Positions 24,574 to 37,827 of a DNA stretch of 64,000 bases are shown piece by piece. Where the stretch lies: positions 377,001 to 441,000 of the forward strand of contig JANTQA010000070.1 of NCBI GenBank assembly GCA_027625915.1, in the 5' to 3' direction. Origin of the DNA: Anaeramoeba flamelloides. Lineage: Eukaryota; Metamonada; Anaeramoebidae. Both the position numbers and the translations under genes were made by a program. Positions within the stretch are counted from its first letter, which is position 1; each line of letters starts with the position of its first letter. A model generated the notes under the pieces. The model was not told the origin of the DNA. It saw nothing but the letters and a program-made list of their open reading frames with translations, and made no database searches.

Positions 24574-25830
24574 TAGAGGTTTTGATGATAACATATATTA
24601 TCCTGATATTAACAATAAAATCGCAATAGTATTAAAAAAATCGCGATTAGTCCAAGTTTATTACGAAAAATCATAAAATCGTGATAAACAACATTATCGC
24701 GATATTCATATTATCGTGAAAAAATGAAAAATTATTTTTTTGAAATCATCTTAAAAAAAATCGCTTGACTTTTACAAAGCCTTGATACTTTTACAACACT
24801 TTCCCTTTAATAATGCCAGAAAGTGTTTGTAAGTGTTCTGAACTGTCTTCAAGTGTTTGAAAGTTTTGAAAGACATAAAACTTTTATAAAGTCCATGAGT
24901 TTGGTTGTTGTAGAAATAAATTTTATTCTTTTCATTTTTTTTTTTAACAAAATATAAAATCTCAAACAAATTTTATGATCAAACTAATAAATACCCATTT
25001 CAACATTACACTTGAATATAAAATATGTGTGTTTTCTTAAAATGGAGTTGTTACCTTCACCATTTGTAAATGGCCAAAAAGAATAAAGAATAATTTTCAT
25101 TCTTTTTGGTGATCGATAAAACAAAAACCTCTAAGCTCTAATTGTGTTTTCTGTCCAAAAAAAAGATTCTCAAAGAAGAAAAAGAAGAAGAAGATAAGTA
25201 TTGTATAAAAAATTTTAGTAATTGGTGATCATCTAGCAAGGATGTTGTGAAATCTTTTGAAGAGTTATCCAACTCCTTTTAGCTTGCTGAGAACAAATGA
25301 AAATATTAAAACCCAAGATCACATTCTTTAAAGAACAGACAAAGGGTTGGTTGTTTTAGAAGGTCTTTTATTCAACCCAATTTACAACACCACGATTAAC
25401 TGAAAAAATATTTATTTCTCTTTAGTTCTTATTGTTGTTGATCTTAAAGGATCGATAGGTTTGTCAACCAAATAAAATGAAAACACAATAAAACTCTTTG
25501 ATCTGATCTTTGATTGGATCAAGTATCTTTTTTGTTTTTTTTTCAAAGAATAACTTTTTTTCACCTGATCTGGTTTTTTGATCAAAAAAAATTTTTTTTT
25601 AAAAATATTTCTCAATTAGCCCAAAAATCTATCAATCTATTATTTCGCGATTCAAAAACAATCGCGATATTTTGGCATTTATTACGATTTTTTAATAATT
25701 ATCGCGATTTTATAGAATATCGAGATTTGTTATATTTTCGTGATATTCTGATATATCACGATTTGATTGAAATTATTGCGATTTTTATAACTTTATCGTG
25801 GATTATAGCATGTTATCATCAAAACCTCTA
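24574..25830. mobile_element. hAT-like element with ATCGCGAT-rich subterminal regions
   Basis: TAGAGGTTTTGATGATAACA at the left is mirrored by TGTTATCATCAAAACCTCTA at the right. A TAGAG start resembles hAT termini, and the flanks TTAATTAT and TTAATATG could be an imperfect 8-bp duplication. Inside each end are clusters of ATCGCGAT or close variants (about five at 24620-24720 and about nine at 25640-25800), which look like transposase-binding repeats. A minus-strand frame at 24772-24969 has protein-like composition (YKSFMSFKTFKHLKTVQNTY) and may be a transposase remnant. Confidence 0.6.
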
Positions 25831-26015
25831 TTAATATGTTTTTTTTTTTTTTTTTTTTAAATTTAAAGGAAGATTTAATAATAAATTCTTTCTTTTTATA
25901 ATTTTTCCAACACTCTAATCTTGTTTCCTTTTTCTATTTCTTTTATTAACTTCAATTAATCTCAAAATAAAAGGATCTTTTTTTTTCCAGAAAAAAGACA
26001 CGAAACTGTTTATAT

Positions 26016-27513
26016 CCCTTAGCACCCCGGATTTACCTAAATTTCATCAAGTTTTTTAAATTAGATTTAAAATGATATTGATCTACTAATATATTAATTT
26101 TCTTATTTGTCTTTAATCCAGATTTGAATTATAATAAAAAGTCAAAATAGTTCAAAGATAAAGTAGTTAAGTTATTGATTTTTTTTTTTGAAATTGAAAA
26201 AAAAAATAATAATTATTCATTTTTACATTTTTTTTAAAGATTTTTATTTTTATTTTAATTTTTTTAAATCAGAAATTTTATTACATTAATAGTAATTCAA
26301 AACTCAATACATTAATTTATTAATAATAACCACCAAACAATTTTGCTAATTTTATGATAAAAAAAATAAATAAAAAAATAAATTACTTTGAAATTTAATT
26401 TTTTTTTTTAGAAAAAATTTCAATAAATACCCAATTAAGAGAAAAATGAAATTTATTTCTTTAGGCCAAAATTAAATTTTTAATATGATTAATTTTCTAA
26501 AACTTTTATTTAAGAAATAGATAATAATTGAAAATCAAAAAAAAAAAAAAATGTAAAATAATTTCAATTTATTAAATTGGAATAAAACAAATATACATTA
26601 CTATTTAATCGATAAAATATTTATACCCAAATTTGAAATAAAATGAAAAATAACTCTTAAATATTATTCCGTGATATAATAAAATAATCCCCGAAACCAA
26701 TTTTTTTTTTATTGCATTTTGTTATTGGTAAAAATTTGAATAATATATTTGCGATATTTGGATTTTTCCTTAATAAATTAATCCAGATCTTGTTAAATAA
26801 GTTCTGATATATGGTCTCTAATTCAACAATATTGTTAATTTTATGTCTAGATTTTAAAAAGTCAAAAATTAAAAAATTGTAAAAAATAAAAAAAAAAATC
26901 AATTATTAATTTGACTCGAACTATTGGACAAATCATTTAAAATTTAAAAAAAAATCTTGTTGAAAAAATTGTAAAATTTTGCAATGAAAAAAAATTTGAT
27001 TTTTTTTTCTAATTTAATTTATATTTTTTTTTTCTTTTTAAATTATTTAGAATCTAATATAGATATTGATATTGAATAGTAATCAGTAGATAAAACAAAT
27101 TTTCTATGTGATGTTATCATAACTTTTATAATGAATAAATTATTTAATCAAGCATTTTAGGCAATTTTGGGGTGCAAAGGGCCCCCAAAAAATTTCCAGT
27201 AAAGTATGATGTGTTTTAAATGTTAAAATTAAGAGGTTTTTGATGTCTAGACAAACTTTTCAAAAAAAAAAAAAAAATTTATTTTGACAAAATTTGGAAA
27301 AATAATAAAATCACTAATAACCAAAAAAAAAGTCCCAATGTTGAAAAATTTTTTTCAAGTTATTTTTTTATTTTAAGTAACTATACAATTTTTAATTATA
27401 AAATTTTCTTTCTAAGATAATTTTTTATTAATTCTATACCTTATTATCCCTTGATACCATTTCAAATTAAAATTTTGTTTGAAATGTTTTTAGGTTATTT
27501 GGGGTGCTAAGGG
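26016..27513. mobile_element. 1.5-kb inverted-repeat element, copy 1 (CCCTTAGCACCCC ends)
   Basis: Left CCCTTAGCACCCCGGATTTA and right GGTTATTTGGGGTGCTAAGGG are inverted copies, bounded by ATAT on both sides. An internal copy of the motif (GGGGTGCAAAGGG, 27169-27181) lies about 330 bp before the right end. A second copy of almost identical length is at 47624-49120. No transposase recognised. Divergence between copies looks considerable by eye, so both are old. Confidence 0.75.
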
Positions 27514-28112
27514 ATATATATATATACATATATATTAGCAAAATAAAGCATTTTATTTAATATAATTAGCTAAAAATGACAAAATATATGGAATTAAATC
27601 AATTATTTTTGTGTTATTTATACTTTTTCAAGATCTCACCTTAAAAAATGGTTAATTCTAAGCAGAGTATGAACACACTATCTATTCCTGTATTCAAAAT
27701 CCTAAGTCAAAAAAAAAAAACTATTGGTTTCATATATGTTAGAGTCCTAAACCTTTGTTGGTATTAGTCTTGAATACTTTAGGTTTTGCCAATTTCTATA
27801 TTTCCCAAAGGATTAAAAGTGAAAAATTCGAATATTTAATGAATACCTCAATTTGAAGGGTTAATTGTTATTTTAGAATTTTTTATTTAACAATTATGAA
27901 CGGTATTGTCGACTGATCAAAAAAATTGACTTTAAAGTGTTTTTTGAAATTTACACGTTTTTTCCATTAGCCAATTAATTGTCAAAATGCATCAAAGAAA
28001 TTAAATCTAACACAAAAAAAGTTGTTCGATAATTGTTTTTAACTTTTTTCCAGCTTAAATTATTAAAGAGAGAATTCATTTTTTTTAAAATATATTCTAA
28101 TCTTTATTATTA
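27514..28112. other. Upstream region of the eL14 gene
   Basis: AT-rich sequence with a T-rich stretch and ATTATTAATG just ahead of the start codon. No other gene or clear repeat seen. Confidence 0.4.
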
Positions 28113-28960
28113 ATGTCTTTCTTTGGTAGATTTGTCGAAGCTGGAAGAATTGTTCTCATAACATTTGGAAAATATGCAGATCAAATTGCAATAATTGTCG
28201 ATATCCTTGATCAAAATAGAGTAAAATTTGCTTTACTTTCTCTTTTTCAAGTTTTTTTTTTTTTTTTTTTTTTCAAACAAAAAGCTTTTGGATTTACAGT
28301 CGACTTAAATCTGTTCCAAAAAATAAAAACAAATTTTTGGTTGCAAAACAATTTTGTTAATTCACCATTCTATTTTTTTTTTTTATTAACAAACAATCCT
28401 TTTTCATGATCTTCTTATTCTTTCTTTCTGAACTAAAAACTTTTTTTTTATTAAAAAACAAACACAGGTTTTAATCGACGGACCATCAACTGTAAATGGT
28501 ATCCCAAGACATGTTATCTCTCTCAAATGGGTATCTTTAACCAATTTCAAAATCGATATCAAAAGAGGCGCTAAACTTGGTGAAATTGAAAAAAAATTCA
28601 AAGAAGAAAAGATCGAAGAGCAATGGAGCAAAACATCACTTGCTAAAAAATTAAAATTAAAAGACATGAGGGCAAAAATGACTGACTTTGATCGTTTCAA
28701 ACTTGGATTTGCAAAATCAAAGGTAATTTTCCTTTTTTGGTTGCTTGTTCTTTGTTTCTCTGTTTGTATACTTTAATCCTTGAACCACTAAAATAATTTT
28801 TCTTTTGGTTTTTTTTTTTTTGTTTCTTTTTTTTTGCTTTTTTCTTTTATCTTTGCTTCCACAAACAATTTTTTGTGATCCCTTAAAATTTAAAAAAACT
28901 TTTTAGAGAAAAGCAATTCTTGGTGCTGAAATTAAAAGATTAATGAAAGAAAAAAAATAA
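28113..28960 (+). CDS. RPL14: 60S ribosomal protein eL14 (L14e), three exons
   Basis: Exons 28113-28220, 28468-28722 and 28907-28960, with GT...AG introns of 247 and 184 nt; product 138 aa, the length of yeast L14. The N-terminal SH3-like/KOW fold is visible: GRFVEAGRIVLITFGKYADQ, IIVDILDQNR, then VLIDGPS after the first junction. The C-terminal basic helix contains KLKDMRAKMTDFDRFKL and ends RLMKEKK, matching the family block KMTDFDRFK. It is a structural component of the large cytosolic ribosomal subunit. The first intron interrupts just after DQNR, before the conserved VLIDGP, and the reading frame is restored exactly. A long apparent frame running from exon 1 into the intron is an artefact. 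Confidence 0.95.
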
Positions 28961-29876
28961 ATACCTTAATAACTTGTGGTTTGATTGATTGCAAAAAAAA
29001 CAAATAAACGAAATGAGGCTTTTTCATACGATTCAATGCATACTTTTAAAAATTGTCAAACAAAAAACAATTTTTCTTTTTTGTTAGTTCAAATAAAAAA
29101 GAATTTTTTTTTTTATTTAGAAGATCCACAGAAAAATTAAAAACAAACAATACACACTTATTAATTTTTTTTTTTTTTATTTTTTTTTTTATTTCTTTTG
29201 CTTTTATTTTTTTTTTATTTTTTTTTTTTCCTTCATCTTCCATCCCAACAGGCTCAGGTAATTAATTTTTTTCTTAATCTCTTTTTTGTAATTTTCAAAA
29301 GTGCTGTTCATTCAAAAACCAATTAGTTCTTTTCCCTTTTCATATTTTAATCATTCAACCATTTAATTCACAAAAGGGAACCCAATTAAAAACCTTTTTG
29401 TTAATAGAACTTTGCTGGTTACTTTTTAAACAATTCAAAAACCCTTAAACAAGCTCCAAAATAATATACTATTATTTTCCAATTAAAAAATGAAAATTTT
29501 TAGTTTACTTTCCAAAATATTTTTCTCGTTTATTAAGCCAAGAAAACCCAAAGATCTTGACAACACCTTTTAGAAATGATATTTTTAGACAACAAATTAA
29601 ACTTCCTTAGTTAACTTTAAGATAACATTTTTACTCTGTTAATTTGATTGATGTAGTAATAATTAAGATTCATTTTGGAAATTGAAATAAAAATTTTGAT
29701 TTATTTATTGGAAAATAACAGTAAAACATCTACTGGAATTTGAAATTTGAATCGGATAAAATATCAGTCATTTATCTTTTTTTAATTATTCGTTTTCCTT
29801 TCATTTGGGATTCTTCGTTAACCCTAAATTTAATTAATAAAAAAAAAAACGACAAAGTTAATAAATAGAGATCATT
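28961..29876. other. AT-rich intergenic region downstream of eL14
   Basis: Long T and A runs (29100-29235). Overlapping frames on both strands are translations of these runs. No gene supported. Confidence 0.45.
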
Positions 29877-30276
29877 GTTGTGGAAAAAAAGTGAAACACA
29901 GTTTTTAATTGGGAACATTACTGAAAATGAAAAGTAAAATCAATAAAAAGAAGAAACCAATTAACTTCAAAGAAGAATCCATTATATTATTTTCAATCAA
30001 CCCAACAAATACAATTTAAATCTACTTGATTTATCGAAATTGGTCGTGTAGTTTTGGAGATCGCAAAAATAGTCAATTTTTTGAACAAATTTTTAATAAT
30101 TGATCAATCAAACAAAAGCCCTTCCCAAAAGATAGTATTTAAAAAACTGTTATTGTGGCGAATATTTCATTTTGTCTTTATTTATTTATTTATTCTTTTT
30201 TTCATTGATCTTACTTTACTTTTCATTTCCAGTAATGTTCCCAATTAAAAACGGTGTTTCACTTTTTTTCCACAAC
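29877..30276. mobile_element. 400-bp MITE related to the element at 17500-19066
   Basis: Terminal inverted repeats extend at least 60 bp: GTTGTGGAAAAAAAGTGAAA and onward on the left is mirrored on the right with very few differences. The left half is an inverted copy of the right arm of the 17.5-19.1 kb element (shared GAAGAAACCAATTAACTTCA). High arm identity suggests it is younger than most repeats here. Confidence 0.8.
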
Positions 30277-33132
30277 GGTCAGTAATTACAATTTACTTTC
30301 TTGAAATTTCTCTGTAAAACAGGGGGGATGGTTTTCAATTAAGATTTAGGTTGATCGTCCACATTATCGTTTAAAAGGATCGAGAAAAAAAACTTCAAAA
30401 ATACTTTGGCTGGGTAAGTAAATTTTTCAAATTTTGAGTACCACCAGATTTTTATAAAATTCTTCAAATCATTTCTTTAGCCAAATAAATTAATTTTTTT
30501 TTTAAAAAAGGAGAGTCAAACAGATACTAGTCAAATATATTGACATATGAATGAAAAAAAAAGTATATCAAAATAATGAAAATTTGATATCAAGAAAAAA
30601 GAAGAAAAAAAATCATTTCTTTAGTTTTTGTCTAATATTTTTGATTCGATTAGTAGTTGATTATTTGATTTTTTTTTTTATTAATAATAGAGCAATTTTT
30701 TATTTGAAAATTTTTTTCATTAACAAATTACTTTACATTTCTAAAGAATTTCGAAAACGAATCTAAAAATCCTATTTGCCATTTAATTCATCTAATTCTG
30801 GTTTTGGTTCAGAAAAATATGATTTTTTTTTTTTGGAATTTAATACTTTACAGAAATAAATCTTTATTGTGCTATTTATTTTATTTATAATTATTTATTT
30901 TGGATTAAAATGAGAACTCAAAATAATTTGGAATTTTGATTGGATTTTTTTCTCCATTATTTTCTTTATTTTTGAGTGAATCTTTTGTTTTTAATTTTTT
31001 TTTTTGATTTTGATAATTTTATAATTTTAAACTTTGAAAAAGTATTATTTGTTTTCGTTTTTGTTTGATAGGATTATTTTGAAAAAAGAATTTTGAAATA
31101 AAATTGGAAAAAAAGTATTACCTTTAAATTTTAAAATAAGATAAATATATGTGGGATTTAAATGTATCTTTTATTTATTCTCGATCGGTATTAAAAGGAT
31201 AAAGAAGAAATAACCTTTTTAAAATATTTTTTTGGTTTCAATTCTTATATATATATATATCATTATTAATTTCAGAAAGTTTATTTTAAAGGGTAATTGT
31301 TCTTATTTTGACCCCAATAAAAAATTTCATCACATCAAAATTCATTTATTTTTTTAAAAAATCTTATTTAATTAATTCCAGAAGAAATATTAAATTAGAA
31401 CAATTCGCTTATTGAAAATTTAAGAATTTTTTATAAATTACAATATTCACCAAACAAAAAAATATATCATAATTATATTAATAAAGCAAGACCGTGAAAA
31501 ATTTTGGAGGGAGGCTAAAAAAAAAAATCCCAAAGTAAAATTGTTTAAATTCGATTAGGATTATTGATCGATTAAAATTTTTGATAATCAAATAATTTTA
31601 TTTAAATCCCTATTTTGAAGTGCTCAACTTAAATATAATATCAAACGTTCAAAAAATCTTTTGGTCAAAAAAAAATGGTTAAGTAATTTAAAAAATAAAT
31701 TGAATACAAAAAGCATAAAAAATGAAAAAAAGGTTTTGGTATTTTATCAAAATAAAATTATTTCCAATTTGGATGGGATTAAAAACCCTTTTTCAGTCAA
31801 AGTGGGGCCAATTTAATTGTATAAATTGAACATAATCTATGGTTTGTATTGATTTCTCTTCTCAAAATAAATTTTCGATTTTTTATTCCTGATCATTTTT
31901 TCTGATTTAGTAATTTTTTTTATATATTTTGTGATTTTTGCTTTTTTATTATTTTTTAAGTAATTAAATTTGAAAAAAAAATGTTTGAAACTCTAAATTA
32001 AAATTAAGAAAAGTTAGGCTTGTATGTTCTTTTAAAATTCATTGATTTATAAGTAAAAATTCTTATTGTCAACAATTTTAATTTCCTAAAGAAATTGAGA
32101 ATTTTGCACAAGAAGTTCCAATGAAAAGGGTCCAAAAAAGTTTTTAACATTTTTTTTTGGAATTTAAGGTTTTTTTGTGCTTTTCTTTTTTTATTATCGA
32201 CTCTAATACGAATATTATTATTTCTCTTATTTCTAAACAATTTTCGTTTGTTTGGTTTTTAAAATCAAGTGAATTATTTATTTTTGGATAAAATCTTTTA
32301 ACTGAAATGGAGTTTATCATAATGATTCTTATAACTGGTTTTAATGATGTAGAAAAATTATTTTTTTTATAAAGCTTAAAACGTAAAAAAAAAAAAATAT
32401 TTTAAAATGCAAACTTACTCGGACTATTTAATTGATGGGCTCTTTGATCATAATAGTGAGTAATTTTTTTTTTAAAAAAAACTAATAGATATTTTTAATT
32501 TGAAAGAAGTGTTTTACTGATTCAGGATATATTATTTTAATCAGAAAAAAAAAAACAAAAAATTTAATCAAAAAAAAAAAAACAATTCTAAAAATAAAAC
32601 AAATTTTTTTTTACTCTGGCTTATTTTTATTCTTTTCACAAATAAAGTAATTAATTTTTTGATATTCAAATTTCTATATCTTGTTTCACCAGGAAAATAA
32701 ATTATATTTTAAATTTCACAAATTTCAAAGAACTTAGATTTAAATTGTTATAATTTCTATTTTTGTTTTTCTTATAGTTCTTGTTTTTTTAAAACAGTAA
32801 ACTGATAAAGAAAATAAAAAGATTAACTGATTTTAAAAAATTTCATAAAATATAAACCAATAAACCCATTTATTTATACACAAATATCAATACGGAATGC
32901 TATAAAAAACAGATTTTTAACAATTTTTGGGATAAATAAATATTTTTATACAGTAAAATAATTCACAGTAATAGTTAAGAAAACAATAATTTTGGTTTTT
33001 GAACCTAAATGTATTTTCGATATAAAAATGTTTGGTTAACACCAATACTTTTTTTAAAATTATTTTTTTTTTGAAATTGAAAGATTGGTGTTCTCAAAAA
33101 AAAATTTTTTGATCACAATTATTAGCATTCTA
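30277..33132. other. AT-rich intergenic region with decayed repeat
   Basis: No gene supported. The segment around 30735-30850 is an inverted diverged copy of about 55615-55735 (shared AATTCATCTAATTCTGGTTT on one side and its complement on the other), so part of this region belongs to the same dispersed family as the 54-56 kb repeat. Confidence 0.4.
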
Positions 33133-33712
33133 TTAATGTTTGCAATCCCGAAATTTGAAAAAAAGGTTATACTGTGTTGTGTGTTGTATTTTGTTAATTT
33201 GTTTCTTATATGATCGATCTTGGACTTTTTATGGGTTTTAACTGTGGTTCAAAATGGCAATTTTTTAAAATTTAATTTTTTGTTTTTCTTCCGAAATCTA
33301 AATTGAAGAGTGTAAGATTACTAGATTGGTAGGTGTTTAAGAATAAATTTTGATTTTTGGGTTTTGTAGAAGAAAATTTTAATTTACTATTTTGTCAATT
33401 AACTAAATGAAGAGAAAAAAAAATAAAAAAGTACCAATAAAACTAAACTGAATGAAAAATTTCAATTAAAAAACCCACAAAACACATTTTTATAACCTGT
33501 CTTACAATCGATTCGTCTTAAACTCTTCAATTCGGATTTCGAAAAAAAAATAAATAAATTTTCTAAAAATGACATTTTCAACAACTATTTAAACCCGTAA
33601 CAAGTCCAAGATCGATCAACTAAGAACCAAATTAAAAAACTACACACGCAACACAAGATAACCTTTTTTTTTAAATTTCATGGATTTTAAACCTTAAGAT
33701 AACCAGATATTA
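33133..33712. mobile_element. 0.58-kb inverted-repeat element, copy 2
   Basis: Left arm TTGCAATCCCGAAATTTGAA...GATCGATCTTGGAC and right arm GTCCAAGATCGATCAACTAA...AACCTT...ATTTCATGGATTTTAAACC are inverted copies. It is the better preserved relative of 19460-19985. Non-coding. Confidence 0.7.
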
Positions 33713-34299
33713 TTTTATAAGGTATTGATCAAACTGTTTACTTTCAAGTTGTTTAATTTATTCATTAAAACTTTTGTTCCTCATTTTTTAATTCCGCATT
33801 ACCATAAAAAAAAAAATTTCCAAAAAAAATCCTACCCCTTTTTAAAATTTAATAGTTAAAAATATTTTTTTTTTACATTTAAGAATTCATTTTATTATCT
33901 TTCAAATACGGAATCTATATTTTTTGACTATTAAAGAATTATTTGTTGGTTTAAATTGAATATAAAGATAAACATTTTGATTTTTTCTAAAGTATTTTTT
34001 ACTGTTTGAACTAATATGAAAATTTAATAAATTTCATGTTGATTTTTATGTTTCAGGACGTGGATAATTTTTAATTTGATAATCTAAATGATATAATATT
34101 TTATTACTTTAATATTTTAATTATTTTTCTTCTTCTCTTTTTTATTTAGTAAGTTTTCTTTGATTACCCCTTTCTCAAAATAAATTTATTTTATGTTGAT
34201 TTTGAAAATTAAATTAAAAATTTCTTGAATTTTCGTTTTATTTCTCAAATTAAAAAAAAAACCCGAGTATTTCTACATCACTCTGCTAGTATCAAAAAA

Positions 34300-35600
34300 A
34301 AAATTGAAAAAAAAAAGTTAGACAAAACTACTCCATTCCTTAACCTTTCATCTTGAATAATAAAGTTTATTCTCAATATAATCAAAATTCCAGAACCTTA
34401 AATTCATGAGACTATTGTATTTATTGTTGTTAATAGTACTACGATTTTGAAAAGTCTCTAGCTAAGAAAAAAGGCATTTTTTGGGTAAAAAACTACAAAT
34501 AAACGGAAGAATGAATTATAGATTAATTCAACTTGGAGATATTTATTTTGATAGGTAATAACAAATAGTTATGAAAACATTGTACTCATCTAATAAAACT
34601 GAAACAGAGAAAAAAAATTACTGATGATAATTATTGTGAGTGTCTTAGGTTTTCGAAAATTCAAAAGAATTGAGTAAAATCTTTGATTTTACTCTATTCT
34701 TTTAAATTCTGGAAAACCTAACGGAAAATCAAAAAAAAAAGATTTTTTTAAATTTATATTATTAAATAATTCCCTAATAGTCCAAATAATTGGTTATCAG
34801 TTTGAAAGATTTTTATTAAATTTAAAATACTTTTTAAATATATGATTATAACCTCTTAACTGTGTAAATAAAAATATTCAAATTTTTTACTATTAAATTT
34901 GAAAAAAATCTTACTGGAAAATAGAATTTTCCAACTTAAATTGTAAAATATCTTTAAAAGTATTTTTTGATAGAAGATCCTTTATTAACGAATAGTGTTT
35001 ATTATAAGTGAAGTTATCAAAAAGTGAAAAATTAGCAAATATTTGATTTTTTTTTGAAAAAATTCTTCCATGATCGTGTAGAGTGATTTGGCTGATACTT
35101 TTCTATAATTTTATATGATTTCTATGAATCCCCGGAAACCTAAGATACCTTCGTCAAGTTTTCAGAATTTAATAGAATCAAGTAAAATTTTGTATTTTAT
35201 ACAGTTCTTTAAAATTCTAAAAAATCTCGACATTTTCATTTGTTTTTCTGATGTTTAAAAGTGAGTAAAATTATTAGATTTTCATTTATTCATTTGAATT
35301 CTGGAAAAAATCTGAATGTTCCTTAAGGCTTTCTATAATTTAAGAGAATTGAGTAAAATCTCATAAATTTTCTGTTTATTTCCCACTTAAAAAAACCTAG
35401 GCACTTGATGGCACTCTACAGCGCTTGGTGGATACTTTTCTATCATTTTAAAAGATTTCTTTGAATTCCAAAAAACCAAAGATACTTCCTTTAGGTTTTC
35501 CATAATTTATAAGAATCAAACAAACATAAATTAATTTTACTCGATTCTTTTTAATACCAGAAAACATAGAAACATGGATATTTATCATAAGTAAATTGTT
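34300..35600. repeat. Dispersed composite repeat with hairpin units, copy 1
   Basis: 34320-34640 matches 53895-54240 and 34800-35060 matches 56075-56350 in direct orientation (for example TTATAAGTGAAGTTATC and its relative). Between and after these lie palindromes of about 60 bp built from AAAAGAATTGAGTAAAATC and its complement (34660-34720, 35165-35220, 35325-35370), often next to GGCACTCTACAGC-like words. No coding sequence recognised. Confidence 0.55.
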
Positions 35601-35703
35601 TTCCATATTTTAGTTTTATTATCTGAGTAGATCTTTTATATAACTATTCTTTATTAACTCACCAGTAAATATCTCAAAGTTGAATTTATCAAAAATTCAT
35701 TTT

Positions 35704-36310
35704 TGCATTAAGCTATTTCCAAGAAAGAGGGGTAAATTTATTTTAAAATATATTGATGTAACCCATTCTTCAAAAAATCATTTAAATATATAAAATCATT
35801 AACTTCCATTTATAGATTTATTCTTGATAATAATTCAATTTGTTTCTTTGTTTTGTATTGCATAAATAAAATATATTAAAATTTCTGATCTCGATTGTAT
35901 CTGATATTTTTTTATGTACAACAATTGGTGTTTATTATTTTCTTTTTGATCGAAACAATCTTTTTCATAACTTGAATAATCTCAACAAAATTTACCATAG
36001 AATTAAAAACATATAACTGCGCTTTCGTTTTTAAAAAATCATTTGTACCCTTTCCATATTTCCAATTTTTTATTGGAATTGGTCGTACCTTGCTTTAATC
36101 AAAAAAAGTACTATTTTTTTTTTCATTTTTTTGGAAATATTTTAATAAACCTATTTTGAAATAAATACATAAGAAGAAAGTTCAATCGATATAAATATTA
36201 AACTTAATTTGGAATTGTTGGTTAATGATTACCATCACTAAATAAGATTATTTTTTATAAAACGTAATAAAAAATGCCCTACTTTTTTACGAAATACCTT
36301 ATTTTAAAAA
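35704..36310. repeat. 0.6-kb dispersed element, copy 1
   Basis: A direct, diverged copy of 41978-42565. Shared blocks include AAGCTATTTCCAAGAAA, GGTAAATTTATTTTAAAATAT, TTCTGATCTCGATT and TTATTATTTTCTTTTTGAT. The ends (AAGCTATTTCC and GAAATACCTT) are weakly inverted, so it may be a transposon with worn terminal repeats. Confidence 0.6.
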
Positions 36311-37267
36311 GTTTACAGGAAAAACACTTTTTTACATGACAAATGGTATGAATTGTAATAACAGAACAAACAAAAATAACTACAATAACACGGGTTTTTT
36401 AATTTCTGGAATGTTGGTTATCTTTTAATGTGACTTTATTTTTTAAGATTTCATTTTAATAAAGGTAACAGTTTTATCTAATTTTAAATTGTCAATTTTA
36501 TTTGTCCAACAATCAAAACCATACCTAATTATCTCAATTGTAATAAGAAAGCTTTAATTCAAAAGGTCCAACCAAATGCCCTCAAAAAGAAATTAAAAAA
36601 GTGTTTGTTATCATAGATCCCAATTATTTTTTGTTTTGATCTCCTATTTGTTTTCATTTTTATTATTATTCACAATTTTTTCCTTTTCTGTTAAAAATTT
36701 TCACATATTCTTGTTAGGATTATCAAAAAACCTTAATTACCTTTTTTGTTTAGTTGAATAATTGTGGAATAAAGTCAAACATTGATTCTGTCAAAAAATT
36801 AAAAAATGTAATAAAAATTTTTTATCGAAATTATTAGAATCCGTTTGCAACAAATAATGCTTTTTGAGACTCTTTGAAGAAAAAACATTCAAAATGAACA
36901 CCATTTTCATACAAGTATGTGAATAAGCATGTAAGTTGATTTTTTTAAATGATCTACATCACTTAAAAAAAACTAAAAAAAGTTTTTTATTTCGATGAAA
37001 AAAGAAACAAATAAAGTATTTTTGGAAGCAAAATCAATTTTCTATTATTCAACAGAACTGGGTATACAAAATAAATTGAAGAAAAATTGGTTTATTTGTT
37101 CGGAAATTTGAAAAGTCGAAGAAAAAATATTTTTGTGTTTGTTAAAAATTACTTTTTGTTTGGCTCTACTCTGAATAGATTTGAAAGTTTGACAGAAACA
37201 ATTAGTAACCTTTTATAAAAGAACAACATTAGACCATCAAAAAAAGTTAAAAGAAAGCAATAAAAAA
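36311..37267. other. AT-rich intergenic region upstream (in coordinates) of the tRNA piece
   Basis: No gene supported and no clear repeat recognised. Confidence 0.35.
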
Positions 37268-37268
37268 A

Positions 37269-37321
37269 GCTCCGCGCGGGGCTCGAACCCGCGACATTCA
37301 GGTTAAAAGCCTGACGCTCTG
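37269..37321 (-). tRNA. 3' portion of an interrupted tRNA-Lys(UUU) gene
   Basis: Read on the minus strand: second half of the D stem (GAGC), anticodon arm TCAGG/CTTTTAA/CCTGA with anticodon TTT, variable loop ATGTC, T arm GCGGG/TTCGAGC/CCCGC with a perfect B box, and the 3' acceptor strand GCGGAGC. A run of T follows at once and can terminate Pol III. The 5' acceptor strand and the first half of the D stem are not next to it; they lie at 40624-40644. The base after the acceptor is T, whereas eukaryotic tRNA-Lys normally has G at position 73. Confidence 0.85.
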
Positions 37322-37653
37322 CACTGCTCGGAAATCCAATAAAATTGGGTAACCTAGATAGGTGTACACAAAGTACATTTTAGAAAATGGAATACCAGAT
37401 AGTTTATTAAATTTGAATTAATTAAGAACCTGATTAAAAAAGTTGTTCCATGATCGAACTAGATCAAGTTCAAAGAGATGTGAATTTTTCTTTTCATTTG
37501 ACAATTTCGAACATTTTTCCATGTCCAAAAAAGTCACATAAAAATTCTGTTGAGTGAAGTTTTAAAACCCAAAACTTCTTTTAGGTGGAAAGTTATCGTG
37601 CATCATTTGGTTGATTATTGTGTTTGTTAGCTCTGAAAAAAAAATTCTAATAA

Positions 37654-37827
37654 TATTTTTCCCAGAAACATTCCCAGGTTTACACATTTATTCCCAGGCC
37701 AACTTTTGAGAAAAATTGGATAGTAAAAAATGTAAAAACATGGGGAAAAAAGGAAAACAAAAAATCTAAACTCGTTTTTACTATTAAAATAGAAAAATTT
37801 GGATTGGAATCTCAAATTCTTCATTAA
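37654..37827 (+). pseudogene. Protein-like frame within the CACTA element
   Basis: Fifty-seven open codons including KHSQVYTFIPRPTFEKNWIV and later LVFTIKIEKFGLESQILH. Residue variety is far above that of AT-run translation. No ATG at its beginning. Likely a piece of the element's former coding region; family unknown. Confidence 0.4.

Noticed and set aside
28113-28409. Single 98-codon frame from the eL14 start codon
   Set aside because: After residue 36 it runs into intron 1; the spliced form matches the ribosomal protein family exactly.
29046-29265. Overlapping frames on both strands
   Set aside because: Pure translation of poly-A and poly-T runs.
37269-37321. Reading the 3' tRNA piece as an ordinary complete tRNA or as a tRNA-derived SINE head
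   Set aside because: The adjoining 5' sequence cannot pair with the acceptor strand, and the matching 5' piece is found on the same strand at 40624-40644 with CACTA-type ends in between; no SINE body or tail is present.
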